Below, one piece after another: positions 1 through 10,990 of a stretch of DNA of 64,000 nucleotides; position 1 is the stretch's first letter; each line of letters begins with the position of its first letter. The translations under genes and the position numbers were made by a program. Source of the DNA: Lycium barbarum (lineage: Eukaryota > Streptophyta > Magnoliopsida > Solanales > Solanaceae); NCBI RefSeq assembly GCF_019175385.1, contig NC_083343.1, forward strand, positions 47,700,457 to 47,764,456. Reading direction: 5' to 3'. Below the pieces are notes generated by a model. The model was not told the origin of the DNA and did no database searches. It worked only from the letters and a program-made list of their open reading frames with translations.

Positions 1-681
1 GAGCCCTATGCATGTACTATGATAAACATATTATGATAAGTATATTATGATAAGCATACTATGATGAGCATGTATGATGATGATATAACACCGCGTCTAT
101 ATGGCCGGGCAGTCACCGCTAAGGCGGGCAGTGTATACACCATGGCCAGATGGCATGGGCAGACACCACTAGTGGGCGGCATGAGATGATACCCCGGACG
201 CGGGAGGCCTGGACGCTGGCTAATGTTATGATTATCACACCGTACCTATATGGACGGGCAGCCTATACATTTATGCATACATGACATGATGATGATTATG
301 AGTAAGCCAGCATGCATTATTTCCTTTGTACTTGACAGTTAGATACAGATGTTCCATATTGATATTTCTTTTATATCATTGTCTTATTTCATTGTTTATG
401 CCTCTCATACTCAGTACAATGTTCGTACTGACATCCGTTTTCTTTGGACGTTGTGTTCATGCCCACAGGTAGACAGGGAGGAGAGCTTGACCCATATTCG
501 TAGCAGCTGTCAGCCGATTGAAAGAACTCCTTTGTTCCGGAGGTGCTTGATTATTCTTTTGTGTATATTCATGTATATGTATTTTAGGCATGACGGGGTC
601 TTGTCCCGTCCTTATGTTTAGCACTCCAGTAGAGGCTCGTAGATACGCAGTGTGGGTTAGATAGTCTCACGAGATTATTAC

Positions 682-722
<41 letters not shown>

Positions 723-905
723 TTGATGGCCGAGAGGCTTATGCATATAAAAGTATTTTATGTTCTCAAATGAAAAGATGATTTTCTTATGTCTTGAGTA
801 TGAATTGATAAAAGAGCATTAAATGAGTAAGATGAGTAGTAGAACGAGTGGTGCTCGGTGGCTAGCCCCGGGTACCCGTCGCGGCCCCCTAGCTGGGTCG
901 TGACA
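1..905 (+). repeat. Ty3/gypsy (Del/Tekay-like) LTR, 5' part outside window
   Basis: The stretch ends in GGGTCGTGACA at 895-905, the usual 3' edge of Solanaceae Del/Tekay-type LTRs, and carries the internal block around a 'gggtcttgtcccg' motif (597-609) that is also seen in the LTR at 57375-59395. No open frame of significance is present. A TA microsatellite lies at about 683-718. The left end of the LTR is beyond the window, so length and target duplication cannot be judged. Family assignment rests on remembered LTR signatures rather than an alignment. Confidence 0.5.
683..718. repeat. (TA)n microsatellite
   Basis: About 18 TA units with one early interruption, inside the gypsy LTR remnant. 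Probably a slippage product with no function of its own. Confidence 0.9.
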
Positions 906-1450
906 GCTCGCCTCTTCTCGACTTTGGCCTCATTGAACAGAATCAGGCATGTAGAACCTGCCTACGAGCCCGCACTGTTAGGGTACAACAGAAACAAGTT
1001 CTGCCTGTACCATACTAGGGCCAGGGGATATGATATTGAAGGATGCCATGCTTTCAAGCTTGAACTTGAAAATATGATCAGGACCGGACAGATTTTGGTC
1101 CTACTCCTATCGTGGTTCTGAGCAAAGAGAGATTCGATAGAGAAAGCAAGTCCGTAAGGACCACGGCTTGCAAGAATTATACTTTTGGGTAGATACCAGG
1201 TGTCCCGTCTTTTGCATAAAGGAACTGCGCCGACCTGACGTCCCAATGGAGGGATACGTGGGAAGCCCTAGTTGGGCCTGGTCTGGGAATGTCTGTAGCT
1301 AGGATTAGACAAAGGATATTTCGGAGAAATGTATATCCAGATTTGTATTCGAACTACGTAGGGCCTGATTTCCCACGGCGGGATACCTAGGCAGTCTGCG
1401 TAAGACTCGGTCCCTTCCTGTTTTAAATTTTAAATTACCCGTTCGCCTAA
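906..1450 (+). pseudogene. Ogre/Tat-like Ty3/gypsy gag tail and leader fragment
   Basis: The + frame through 906-1121 encodes a gag-like stretch with the pattern FCLYHTRARGYDIEGCHAF followed by ENMIRTGQI. This resembles the C..H..H..C region of Ogre/Tat gag proteins (C-x-Y-H, G-H-x-x-E-x-C, then a basic helix). It stops at 1119-1121 (tga). The following 1200-1440 contains repeated 'gggatac(g/c)t(a/g)gg' strings typical of Ogre LTR/leader DNA. The gag tail lies upstream of the gag N-terminal part found at 2305, so the element is rearranged. Decayed, no coding capacity. Confidence 0.5.
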
Positions 1451-3835
1451 GTGATAAAATCGAGGGTTCGCCGTTCTAAGTCAACCGCAAGGCCACCAAC
1501 CAAGACCCAAACGAACATAAAATCCCATGATATCCAAGAATTTAGAACATCGGATCAAAAGTACTCAAGCTTCAATATACGATCTTATGTGCCAATTGTA
1601 TGTTTCATATCTATATTTGATATTTTGTTTTATAATTGATGCGCGGAAACTAACTCTCTTTACCGTTTGAGTTATTCTTATCTTATAGAAAGGGGGCCGA
1701 TTAGTGTGATATTGAAAGTTGGCATAATTCACGAGATCCAAAGCCGCATTGGCATCCCTCTCCGACAAAGGAAAGGACAAAATGATTGGTACTCCCGAGG
1801 AAACAAGAAATGAGCTCGCTCTCCGCAAAAGAGACACCTTGGACTCGCAAGAGGCCGTAACCTAAGAGGATGTGATCGTAACACTATTGACTACCGTCAC
1901 TACTCTCCAGGAGAAAGTAGCTAGGACACCACTGAAGGAAAAAAGGCCCCTCCTCCATTTCCTTTGTTAAGTTCCACAGTGCCTGGCCATTTTCCCGTCT
2001 ACCCGCCAGCAACCATGCCCCCGCCACTAAGCACTGCCAACCCAAACTATGCGGGCCCCTCTTACTGTACTCCACTGCCAGTTAAAAATGCTCAAGCCCC
2101 AGGGACCGCTCACTCAGGCCCCGCAAATCAAGCCCCTCGGTCGGTATTCTTCAATCGAACAAGACAAACACATGCACCAGCCCCACCTGCGAGACAGAAC
2201 GGCACTACCCCGTTTAATCATGTCATCCCGCAGGGGTCCTTCTTCACTCCCACCATGACAAATTAGTCCTCCCCGGGACACAATGAACTAGTTACTACGA
2301 GGATATGGAAAGGATTTGGAGAGCTGAACAAGATAAGCGAGAGAAAGACATAGAGAAAAATATGGAGGAGTTCCTAGAAAGGTCCACAAGGTCTACAAGG
2401 AAGGCGACAGGCCTAAGATATGACGACCTATGCATGCACCCGGATCTAGACCTGCCGGAAGGGTTTAAAATCCCGAAATTCAAAATATTCAACCGGACAT
2501 GGAACCCCAAAGTACACCTCCATTCATACTGCAACCAATTGGTCCGAGTAAAGAAGAATGAACCCCTAATCATGCGATTATACAGTCGTAGCCTGACAGT
2601 TGAGGCCGCGGAATGGTTCGCCATACAGGACATGCACCAGTGGCTCCGCTGGGAAGACATGGCAGAATCCTTCATGGAAAGGTTTTGGTTCAATATCGAG
2701 ACCGTACAAGACCACTAATACCTTGAGAAGGTCAAGAAAAAATCAATGGAAAATTACAAAGAATTCGCCAGCAGATGGAGGGTCGATTCAGCCAGCGTAC
2801 AGCCACCAATGAGCTAGGGAGAGCTCGTCTCCATATTCATCAGGTCACAAGAGCCAGATTTCTGCGATAGGATGCTGTCAATGGCTGGAATATGCCTGTT
2901 GGACATTGCCAGCCTAAGTTTAATCTTGTCGAGGTTTGGATTAGTTAATCACTTGTTGGGAGTAAGATGTTTACATGAGTACATTTTGAGATTAGCTGTC
3001 ATTTGGCTAGACTATTTTTGGGGCCTATGCAAGTTTTTGGTTTGTTACATTTTTCCCTTGGAAACTGTTTATCTCCTTTCTCTGCATTTCTGTTATAGCT
3101 ACTGGTACTGCTTGCCTTTCTCTTTTTAAAAGAACTTGTATTTGATTTGGTCAAGTGTTGTGTTGTGATGTCTAATTTTCTCTAGGAGAATTGTCTCAAT
3201 TTAGATGCTTGTACAGTGTCCATGACTTCTCATTTAAGCTATTAGTTGATTATTTGTGTACCCAAAGCCTCTGATTATGTACTCTCTCTGCCCACTCTCA
3301 GTAAGGCCCAAATAAATCTAAGGCCAAGCGTGGTAATTCGGGGTTGTCTTAATCTCCCAGTGTTAGCCATGCCTGGAGTTCTTTGAAACCCCTTGGAACT
3401 TGTGTGACACTGGATATACGAGATCCAGACCTAGTCCCCATGCCACGCCTAAGTCTAGGATAACTTGAGTTTTGCTTAGAGTAGGCAAAAGGGGCAAGTA
3501 TGGAATAAGTGTAGGCTGCCATATCTATATATGTATATTGTGTGCATATTCTACATCATCCATATGTGTGTATTTAATTTTAGTTATTTACCTTAGTGAT
3601 AGGTTCAGCGATTATAAACTAACTGGTGTTCTCTTTCTTTCCTCCCCCCCATCACGCGACCACTCAGTTCACAAATGCATGAAACCACCCTCTTGGGCCT
3701 AAGGCCCAAGTAGGAATACTACTTCAAAATATAGTCTGGGAAGACAAAAGGAAGATAGCGAGGCGCGTGGAAGGCCCAATCATGGGTGAAAATGACCAAC
3801 TAGGGGCTTGGTACGCCCCTAGTATAACCACGTCT
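1451..3835 (+). pseudogene. Ogre/Tat-like Ty3/gypsy gag, degenerate
   Basis: Two open stretches on the + strand belong together. 1964-2266 is a proline-rich segment (PPATMPPP, APAPPARQ) of the kind found upstream of the Ogre capsid. 2305-2718 encodes a capsid-like domain with LPEGFKIPKFKIFN, then LTVEAAEWF and WEDMAESFMERF, matching the retrotransposon gag pattern (PPGFK-PKF, L-x-x-A-x-x-WF, W-x-x-L/M-x-x-x-F). A stop after IETVQDH at 2716-2718 and a frame change break it: the next gag block (LEKVKKKSMENYKEFA) continues in another frame from 2719. Beyond 2870 only LTR-like AT-rich DNA remains. No protease, RT or integrase is present. Confidence 0.65.
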
Positions 3836-5055
3836 CCTTACATTTTTGTTAACTTATTTTCAATATGATGTATATGTAAAAATGTATGCAAACCCATATT
3901 ATAGTGGAAAAACCTATGGTTGAAATTAGACGTCTTAGGACAACAGTTCTTATGCTATTTAGTCGACTTTAGGTCCCCGTGCGCGTTTTCGAAAAATTAC
4001 AGACTTGACATAACGTTTTATATAATTGAGTATAAAATTGGAACTTAGCAAAACTGTTTTCCTCAAACAACAACTGATTTTTCTAAAGTCTCAAATGGCC
4101 GTCCTATTTTGTAAGCAAAAGTTGTTTTCAAAACTAAGTTATTAACTCAATCAGTTTTTGCCACAATCAAGGGATTTTTCCCAAACTTAGCTTTTTAATA
4201 AACGGGTCCAACGCCCCCAACTTATACACTTTTTTCACCAGAAACAAATGGTAAATCTTTAACCAAGATTGGATCAGTTTTCTTTTTTTTTTTTAATCTA
4301 AAACTAGGTGCACCTTTACAAACCTGCAAAAAAAATTATTTTCTGTTTAAGTATAAAATGGGACTCTTGAGACGTGATGCCGTTTTGGCCCATAGCAATC
4401 CCAAATAAACGAGTATTTTCACACGAGATATACTCATTTTCAAAATATGAAAACGCCCTTATAAAGCATAAAAACCAATTCGTAATACATAATTCTAGAC
4501 AAAGCTGAACATACCAACACGGACTAACCTGAACCAAGTGTATGAGTATAATGAAGACTTAATTTATAAACTGAGACCCATTTTTTACACTACCTTTTAT
4601 AAACATATACTCCTTATACATAAAGGAGACTATTTCTACACGGATGTTATAAATCCGGAACTACGATACCCTATATATAAGGGAAATATATTCAAATTTT
4701 TCCAAAACAAAACATGATATGCATGACTGTTCTTTTTTGAGGGAAAGTAAACACAAAATAAGCAGTTTAAACAAATACTCATACACTGGAATTCGAAGGT
4801 CAACCGTATAGTACGGATCCTTAATACTGGGGTGCCTAACACCTTTCCCAGGAGATCACCAGAACCCTTACCTAGAACTCTAGATTACGAAGGTTTTTTC
4901 ACTGCATTTGAATAAACCCTTCGAAACTGATTTTCCTAATTTCCTAAAAATTAGGTGGCGACTCTTTTTCAAAACAAGTCCAAAAGAGCGTCAACGAGTT
5001 CGTAGTAGCCTTTTTGCGCCCTAAACCGGCGTAGAAAAGCGAACCGTTACAGTCA
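3836..5055. repeat. Ogre-like LTR/leader remnant, non-coding
   Basis: No usable open frame. The segment has strings typical of Ogre LTR and leader DNA, such as 'ggggtgcctaacacc' (4829-4843) and 'aggtggcgactct' (4952-4964). It abuts a truncated copia integrase at about 5055, where the copia reading frame loses homology. I infer that a deletion or recombination joined the two elements. Confidence 0.4.
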
Positions 5056-6822
5056 TCCACAATAGTCAAAAAATATGAAACACCACAAGAGGAAGGGGTT
5101 CTATATGGATCACACTCTTTATCCAATCTATCACCGCTCTCTTTTAAGCCTAGTATTGTAATAGACTTCGGTACTTGTGTTGAATGATGACCCAACCGTT
5201 TGTGCCAACGATCGAACCAATCAACTATCTCTGCCTTCATAACCTGTATCAGCGGCACATTTCGAAAATCGTAAAGACCACCTCGGTGCTCACCCTTTCC
5301 AATCAGCTTCCTTGCGGTGGAGTCCAGTATAGAACGCATAATTCTATTAAATGTCACATCACAATCTAAATAATCAACTAGTTGTGATGCTGAAATTAAA
5401 TTGCATGTCAAATTCGGAACATTAAGGACATTCTTCAACCATATCCTGTCATTCAGCCTCGTTGTTCCTTCTTTTGTGGCCACCGAGCTACTTCCGTCCG
5501 GAAGACCAACCGGACACATAGGAATGTCTTTCTTATCACTTAGTTCCTCCGGATTACCTATCACATGATTGGTAGCTCCAAAGTCTATGATCCAGGATGA
5601 GTTTTCGGTCTTACTATCCATCTTCTGATTCGGGTTTATTCTCTGGGAATTCAACATGTGAATCACAGTCTTCCGGATCTCATCCCTCAAGTTGTAAAGT
5701 CTTGTGCCGCCTGTGTTCACTGTTCTTGTCTCCACCTAAGTTCCTTCTTTGACAACTACGGTGTTAGCCCGATAATTGCCTCTTCCACTACCGTATCCCG
5801 GTCCACCACTCTGTTATTATTTTTGTCCTCGTCTCTTCTTCCTCCGTCTTTCTCATCTCCTTTTTTATTTCCTGGCCACCAATCCGGATAACGAATAAGT
5901 CGAAAACATCCGTCCATAACGTGTCCGAATCTCTTACAATATGTGCAGAATGCACCATCATGTTTTCCTTTACCTTGGTCATGGTAAGGGTTTCTTCCTT
6001 GTACATCCAAAGTCATGGTTTCACTCCGGTCCTCTGTTTTTCGTCTGATTCCTCTCACACACTCTTCTTGCACCACCTTCGAATAGACCTTGTTTAATGA
6101 TGGCAACAGTTACTGGGCCAGTATGTTTGACCTCACTGTTCCATACTTTCCCTCATCCAATCCCATGAGGAAAGGATGCACTTTTTCTTCTTCTTTTTTG
6201 GCTTCTAGGACTATTCCTAGATTGCACGTGCACTTTTCGTACATACAAGTTGGGATATGTTCATAATTTGCCAATTCCTCCCACAACTTACTAAGTTTTC
6301 CATAGTAATCTACTATGGTCCTTCCCTTTAGCTTGCACTCCGCTAGTTCCGCCTTTATTTGTTGCATCTGAGGGCTGTTAATAAGGGCGAACTGCTCTCG
6401 GGTGCTTGTCCATAATTCTTCCGCTTCCTCTTTATGTGTAATCGTTGAGCGAAGCGTTGGTTCTATGGTGTTGCGAACCCACGACATTAACAGTGAGTTT
6501 ATAGTCCACCAATCTTCTAAGTCTGGTGACTCTTCATCCGGCTTCTTGATCGCACCATCAACGAAGCCGAATTTCTTCTTTGCTCTTAGGGTCGTCCTCA
6601 TAGATATAGCCCATTCTTCATAATTTTCACCCTTTAATTGGACTTGTGTCACCACAATTCCAGGGTTATCATTCGACGTAATGTCGTAGAGAGAGATTGT
6701 TTTTCTTTGGGTTGTGTTTTCTTCACCGGCGATTCCTTTGCTGGTATTGTCGGTTTCTTTATTCGTCACCTGCCATGGTTTTAGGGTGTTTTGTGTTCTT
6801 TTCAACGTGACTCTGATATCAT
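5056..6822 (-). pseudogene. Ty1/copia gag-pol remnant (gag, protease, start of integrase)
   Basis: Read on the - strand from 6805. Gag covers 6805-6110 (LKGENYEEWAISMR, then WWTINSLLMSWVRNTI), an in-frame TAA sits at 6110-6112, and the same frame continues to a CCHC zinc knuckle CTYCKRFGHVMDGC near 5905-5950. Protease follows in another frame (WIIDFGATNHVIGN, near 5560-5600; the usual DSGA is DFGA here). Next comes a GAG-pre-integrase patch (WHKRLGHHS, near 5170-5200) and then YFLTIVDDC of the integrase core, where homology stops at about 5056. RT and RNase H are missing. Stops, frameshifts and truncation mean it is dead. Confidence 0.85.
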
Positions 6823-7090
6823 GTTAAAATAGAGACAGGGACGAGAATTTAGAGAGACAAGAATAATGGGAGAATTCTTTCTACCTTGTATTCATCATAA
6901 TGGCCTCCTTATATAGAAGAAACGATTTCCTTCTCCTAGTCTAATAAGGTAACCCCATTTTAATAGGACTACATATTTTATATTACCATAATTACCATTT
7001 ACCATAAATAAAACTATCACAATTAGACTAGAATAGGGTTCTATAGTTATGCCTTCCAAACTTTTTACTCAAACTTTGATAACTCTCAAG
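6823..7090 (-). repeat. Probable 5' LTR of the minus-strand copia
   Basis: On the - strand, gag is preceded by a leader with ATGATATCAGAGTC (6812-6825), close to the initiator-tRNA primer-binding consensus TGGTATCAGAGC. The LTR edge TATTTTAACA lies next to it at 6823. The distal boundary near 7088-7090 is a guess from loss of repeat character. No second LTR is present because the 3' half of the element is gone. Confidence 0.5.
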
Positions 7091-7110
7091 TAGTGCTGCT
7101 TAATATATTT

Positions 7111-7364
7111 CTCCATTCATCTCAATTTATGTGACAATTTTGTTTCTCGAGAGTTAATTGGACTAATCTTTGAAGCTAAATTGAATTAGATCAACTCAAT
7201 GTTTATATTAAATTTTAGATATTCAAAAACTATACAATAAGTACTATAAATTGCAATTCTCTTCTCATGTTAATAGGAGAAAAAGATACAATTTCAAATA
7301 CCGGTCAATGTTCACGTATTTTAAATTTTAAAGAGCAAAAAGTATCACATAAATTGAAAAAGAC
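7111..7364. mobile_element. Stowaway-like MITE in the IAA33 upstream region
   Basis: Inverted ends: ctccattcatctcaatttat near 7111 and a degraded reverse complement (tcacataaattgaaaaaga) near 7345-7363. These resemble the common plant end CTCCCTCCGTCTCAATTTATGTGACA. About 250 bp, non-coding, AT-rich interior. It lies 460-710 bp upstream of the IAA33 start. Confidence 0.6.
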
Positions 7365-7623
7365 ATGAATAATTTTCTGTATGGGAAGAACTCAACATCC
7401 CACTTTCTATTGCAAATACTAGCGAGAATTCAAATACTATACTTGTATGGTTTCTGTTGATCTGTTTCTTTCAGCTCAAATCAGGTCCGAGAGGGACATG
7501 TCCTTTTTTGGTCAGGAGGGGACTGAAGAAGACTCAGAGTTTTTTTCTTCTTAAAATTAATTATTTCTCATAGTCAATTAATGAATGCTTTGAAATCTGA
7601 AAACGATAGCTCGAGTTTTGGCC

Positions 7624-7662
7624 TGTCTCAGACCACCACCCGACATTTGTGCTATCTGTCTC
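7624..7662 (+). promoter_or_regulatory. Paired TGTCTC auxin-response-type motifs upstream of IAA33
   Basis: TGTCTC occurs at 7624-7629 and again at 7657-7662, same strand, 33 bp apart, about 160-200 bp before the IAA33 start codon. TGTCTC is the classical ARF-binding AuxRE core. A weak TATA-like string ctatacataa follows at 7673-7682. The area is pyrimidine-rich, so chance occurrence is possible. Confidence 0.35.
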
Positions 7663-7822
7663 TCTTTGTTCTCTATACATAATCACTAAGTAAAATTATA
7701 CGCAACCGGTACTAATATTAGCATTACTACTACCACACCCTAGGCATTTTCACTCCCTTTTCTTCTTCTACAATACAAACAACAACCAACAAAAAGGTAT
7801 AGCGATTAAAGTGTTTTTAGTG

Positions 7823-8187
7823 ATGAGCAGTTTTGAGTCACAAAGGCAAGAATCAATAAAGAAAAGACTAACAGCCTTAGAAAAATACTATCACATGAGC
7901 AGTAGTTCATCCCATTTGTTGATGAAACCAAGATTTGATGAGGATAAAGATCCACCAGCAGTGACAGTAGTACTCGAAGGGCGTTCGATTTGCCAGAGGA
8001 TAAGTCTTCATAAACATGGTAGCTATCAAAGCCTTGCTAAAGCCCTTAGGCAGATGTTTGTCGATAGTGGTGACATTATTGATGCTGTTAATGTTGTTGT
8101 TGATCTTTCAAATGCTGTACCTGGTCATCTTATTGCTTATGAAGATATGGAAAATGACCTCCTCCTTGTTGGTGATCTCAACTGGAA
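7823..8187 (+). CDS. IAA33: IAA33 exon 1
   Basis: Encodes residues 1-121 plus two bases of K122. The donor is AA|GTAAGT at 8188. A SINE end lies 185 bp downstream in the intron. Confidence 0.92.
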
Positions 8188-9768
8188 GTAAGTAATTACT
8201 CCCACAAATATATATTTACAAAAAGTAAAAACACTAAGATGAGAGAGAACACACACGAGCAGAAACTACTTCTATTTGTTTCTTGTGAATTAAACAAAAG
8301 AACTTTAATTACGTGAAAATTTTGGAAAAAAAGTTGACATATTTTTATGTTTCTTTTAAAAAATTTGTATTGAGGGTCTATCTGAAACAACCTCTCTACC
8401 TTTACAAGATAGCGGTAAGGTCCGCGTTCCCCAAACCCCACCTGGTGGATTATACTAGGTATGTTGTTGTTGTTTAAATTGTTGAAAAAGTAAATTAATT
8501 TTGTCTAGTCTACTCTAAAAGTTGTTAGATCTATACTAGGAAGCTAATTATTAGACAACCACAGAAATAATGGAGTAGGACATTCTGTTTTGAAGAAAGA
8601 TTCTTTTAGTTTCAATTAGCCGAAATATGGATGATCTTTAGTTAAGTTTCGTTAAATTGGGATTTCTCATACTTTTAAAGGTTTGAAGGATCCTTTTCTT
8701 CAAACCTACCTGTCTTTCATTACATAATCTACCTTTTCACTTTCGGATCAAAATACTTACTAATACTTAAACTAGGTGAAAGACAATTTTAGAAGGTCTA
8801 CGAAGTGAAAAATGTTGGAGAATAATTGAATAAGGTTTGCTTGACCACACTTTGTCTGGTATTTTTTGGAAGTTTCTCTCTTTAGACGTGAGATTTTGAT
8901 ATTTCAGAAGTTAAATATGTATTTTATATCTTGATTAAACCACCCAAAGATATACTATATAGCTTTTTCTTGTAAGAGAAAATGTGGTGAAACATATAAT
9001 TGAATAATCTTTTACCTATTTGCTTTGTCATCATACCGTCAAAGGTCATAGTCAAGACTCAAGAGTATTTGAAATTCTCCGAACCTAAGATTGTGTCCCA
9101 CTTCCTACCTCCAACTCTATCTAAGTCGTATGCATATATTCATCTGTTAAATGGAAGTTATACCTTTCTATTCCAGAATGATTGTTTACTTTTCTAGAAG
9201 CATTTTCCGCTAGTGCTTTCAGTATTCTGAAATGAAAGCACTCAAAATTTATATCTATACGAAAATTGTTGGTTTTTTAAGACATGGTGCAACAAAAACG
9301 TTAAAGGTATTGATTGAAAATGGCTTTTAATTTTTAGCTAATAAGCTACTTTTAAAAAGTCAATTCAAACACCCTCTAAATAGTCAACTTAAAATAAAAA
9401 ATTCGCATAGTTTAAAATTCAAAAACCTAAAGTGTCTCAACTAACTTAATCTAATAGAAATTTAAAATCAAATCCATCCTAAAACTAGTCAACTTGTTAT
9501 GCTAAAAAATTACTTAGTAACTTAAAGGAATTTTTAACATATATATGTGTGTATCAAAGTACGGTTGTTTAATTTCACACCTAAAATCTGCGATATTGCC
9601 CCATAACAACCAAAAGAAACTACGTATAAAACTAGATAGAGAAAATATATGTCATATTGATTTCCTCTTTGAATGTTATCCAGAGATTTCGTCAAGGTGG
9701 CTAAAAGAATCCGAATTTTGCCGGTGAAGTCAAATTCAAGGAAGGGAAGAGTGGAGAATACTATGTAA
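7823..9768 (+). CDS. IAA33: IAA33, non-canonical Aux/IAA protein (two exons)
   Basis: Exons 7823-8187 and 9684-9768 join (365+85 nt) to an intact 149-aa protein ending ...RVENTM. It has the Aux/IAA C-terminal PB1 region only. Domain III is at residues 47-79 (VTVVLEGRSICQRISL, then GSYQSLAKALRQMF) and domain IV at about 102-135 (HLIAYEDMENDLLLVGDL, then DFVKVAKRIRIL), with the conserved acidic face. There is no LxLxL (EAR) domain I and no GWPPV degron. This is the hallmark of IAA33, which should be auxin-stable and work by pairing with ARF or Aux/IAA partners in the nucleus. The start at 7823 matches the family N-terminus (MxSFExQxQxS); an in-frame GTG at 7811 is not needed. The Arabidopsis protein is about 20 residues longer in the variable linker. 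The product is called from strong motif identity. Confidence 0.93.
8188..9683 (+). other. IAA33 intron
   Basis: 1496 nt, phase 2, donor GTAAGT, acceptor ttatccAG at 9682-9683. It contains a TS-type SINE end at 8373-8474. The remainder is AT-rich with no recognisable gene or repeat. Confidence 0.9.
8373..8474 (+). mobile_element. TS-type SINE, 3' part
   Basis: The block reads gagggtctatctgaaacaac, cctctctacc, 'ggtaaggtccgcgt', 'ccccaaaccccacctggtgg', then 'actaggtatgttgttgttgtt'. This is the conserved body and terminal TTG repeat of the tRNA-derived TS SINE family of Solanaceae. The tRNA-like 5' half with Pol III boxes is missing or unrecognisable, so this copy is 5'-truncated. Confidence 0.8.
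9684..9768 (+). CDS. IAA33: IAA33 exon 2
   Basis: Begins after AG at 9682-9683 and completes K122, followed by DFVKVAKRIRILPVK and a short basic tail. TAA stop at 9766-9768. The frame fits exon 1 exactly. Confidence 0.92.
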
Positions 9769-10990
9769 TATCTTTGGTTTTGTTTTAATTCTTTTCCTTT
9801 TATTTTTATGTCACATGGTTGAGTCTATGTTGGAATGTATCCCCAAAAGATATGCATGTCACTAAAGCATATTTAATTTCGTTAGTACTAAGTTTTACTA
9901 GTTTTTTGTAACAAATGGATGTCTCAACACTCAAACTTTCTTTTTTGTCCAATTTAATGTTTAGCTCAATAGAAGGGACAGATAGTAATTAATTTAATAT
10001 TTATTTTGATATTTAACATGCCAGCTTGATTCTTTTTTTGTCTATGATTTATGAATATTGTTTTGAAATTCGAGGACCTTTAATATTGTACTTTATCCCA
10101 AAACTTGTTGCTTCACGCTAAGCTGGATCACCCTTCCCTTTAATTTCCACCTGCAGTAATCCACCTCATCGTGTGCATTTTTTTTTATAGAATTTAAAAT
10201 GCAGTATTTCATATGTTTTTTTTACCAACTTGACAAAAAGGAACTAAATTGGTTATAAATCAGACTCACACATCTAAACATATTCTAGTAGTATATATTA
10301 AATTTAAAAGTTAAAAAGATCTAGAGTGTTATTCTTTAATGTATATATTTAATAAATTATGCTGCATTTAATGTATATATATTTGGTATTCAGTACTTGA
10401 TAAATGTTTTCTATTTTTCTAGTGTTGAATTGCTCGAAAGATTATATATGACTATCTAGCACACTTTCTATGTTAATATAATTCGATATGCAATACGCTT
10501 AAATGAGATAATTTCATAAATCTCCTTCAAGTTTGACTTTTAATCATGACATTTTTTGTGGTTCACAATATTATGCTAATCTCTCTAATTTTCTTGTTAA
10601 TAAAAAGTCTTTTACCTATTTATTTTTAACTTAAAGAATTATGATCCGACTAATTTATCATTTTAATATACTTTGTAAATGTTTTATTAATTTTGCAAAA
10701 CATAAGTGCTGCAAAAAGTCATTTACAGTAAAAACAACGATCGCTGACGAAATCATAGGCAAAAAGAATTTAATCAGGATCATACCATACTGAATTAACT
10801 AGACAAGGTTTGTTTGCTGAAGCAATTGATAGTTGGCGAGTAAATATGACTGATTTGATCAGGAAAATGGCATTGAGAATTACTAATGTTAAACCAAAGT
10901 ATAATACAAGGGATGAAATAAAGTTGGGAGTATCAGAAGAAAAAAGATTAGGCATTAATTTGGAAAAAGAATTCTTTCAGGTAGAGTTAT
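9769..10990. other. AT-rich intergenic region, no recognised gene
   Basis: IAA33 3' flank. Short open stretches occur on both strands (for example 10810-10992 +, FAEAIDSWRVNMTDLIRKM), but none matches a family I know and none has supporting splice or start context. Confidence 0.6.

Noticed and set aside
349..621. A 90-aa open frame on + in the gypsy LTR
   Set aside because: No family features; lies inside LTR sequence that also matches other LTR copies.
2295..2693. A 132-aa minus-strand open frame opposite gag
   Set aside because: Mirror of the gag frame on the + strand; composition and homology support the + strand only.
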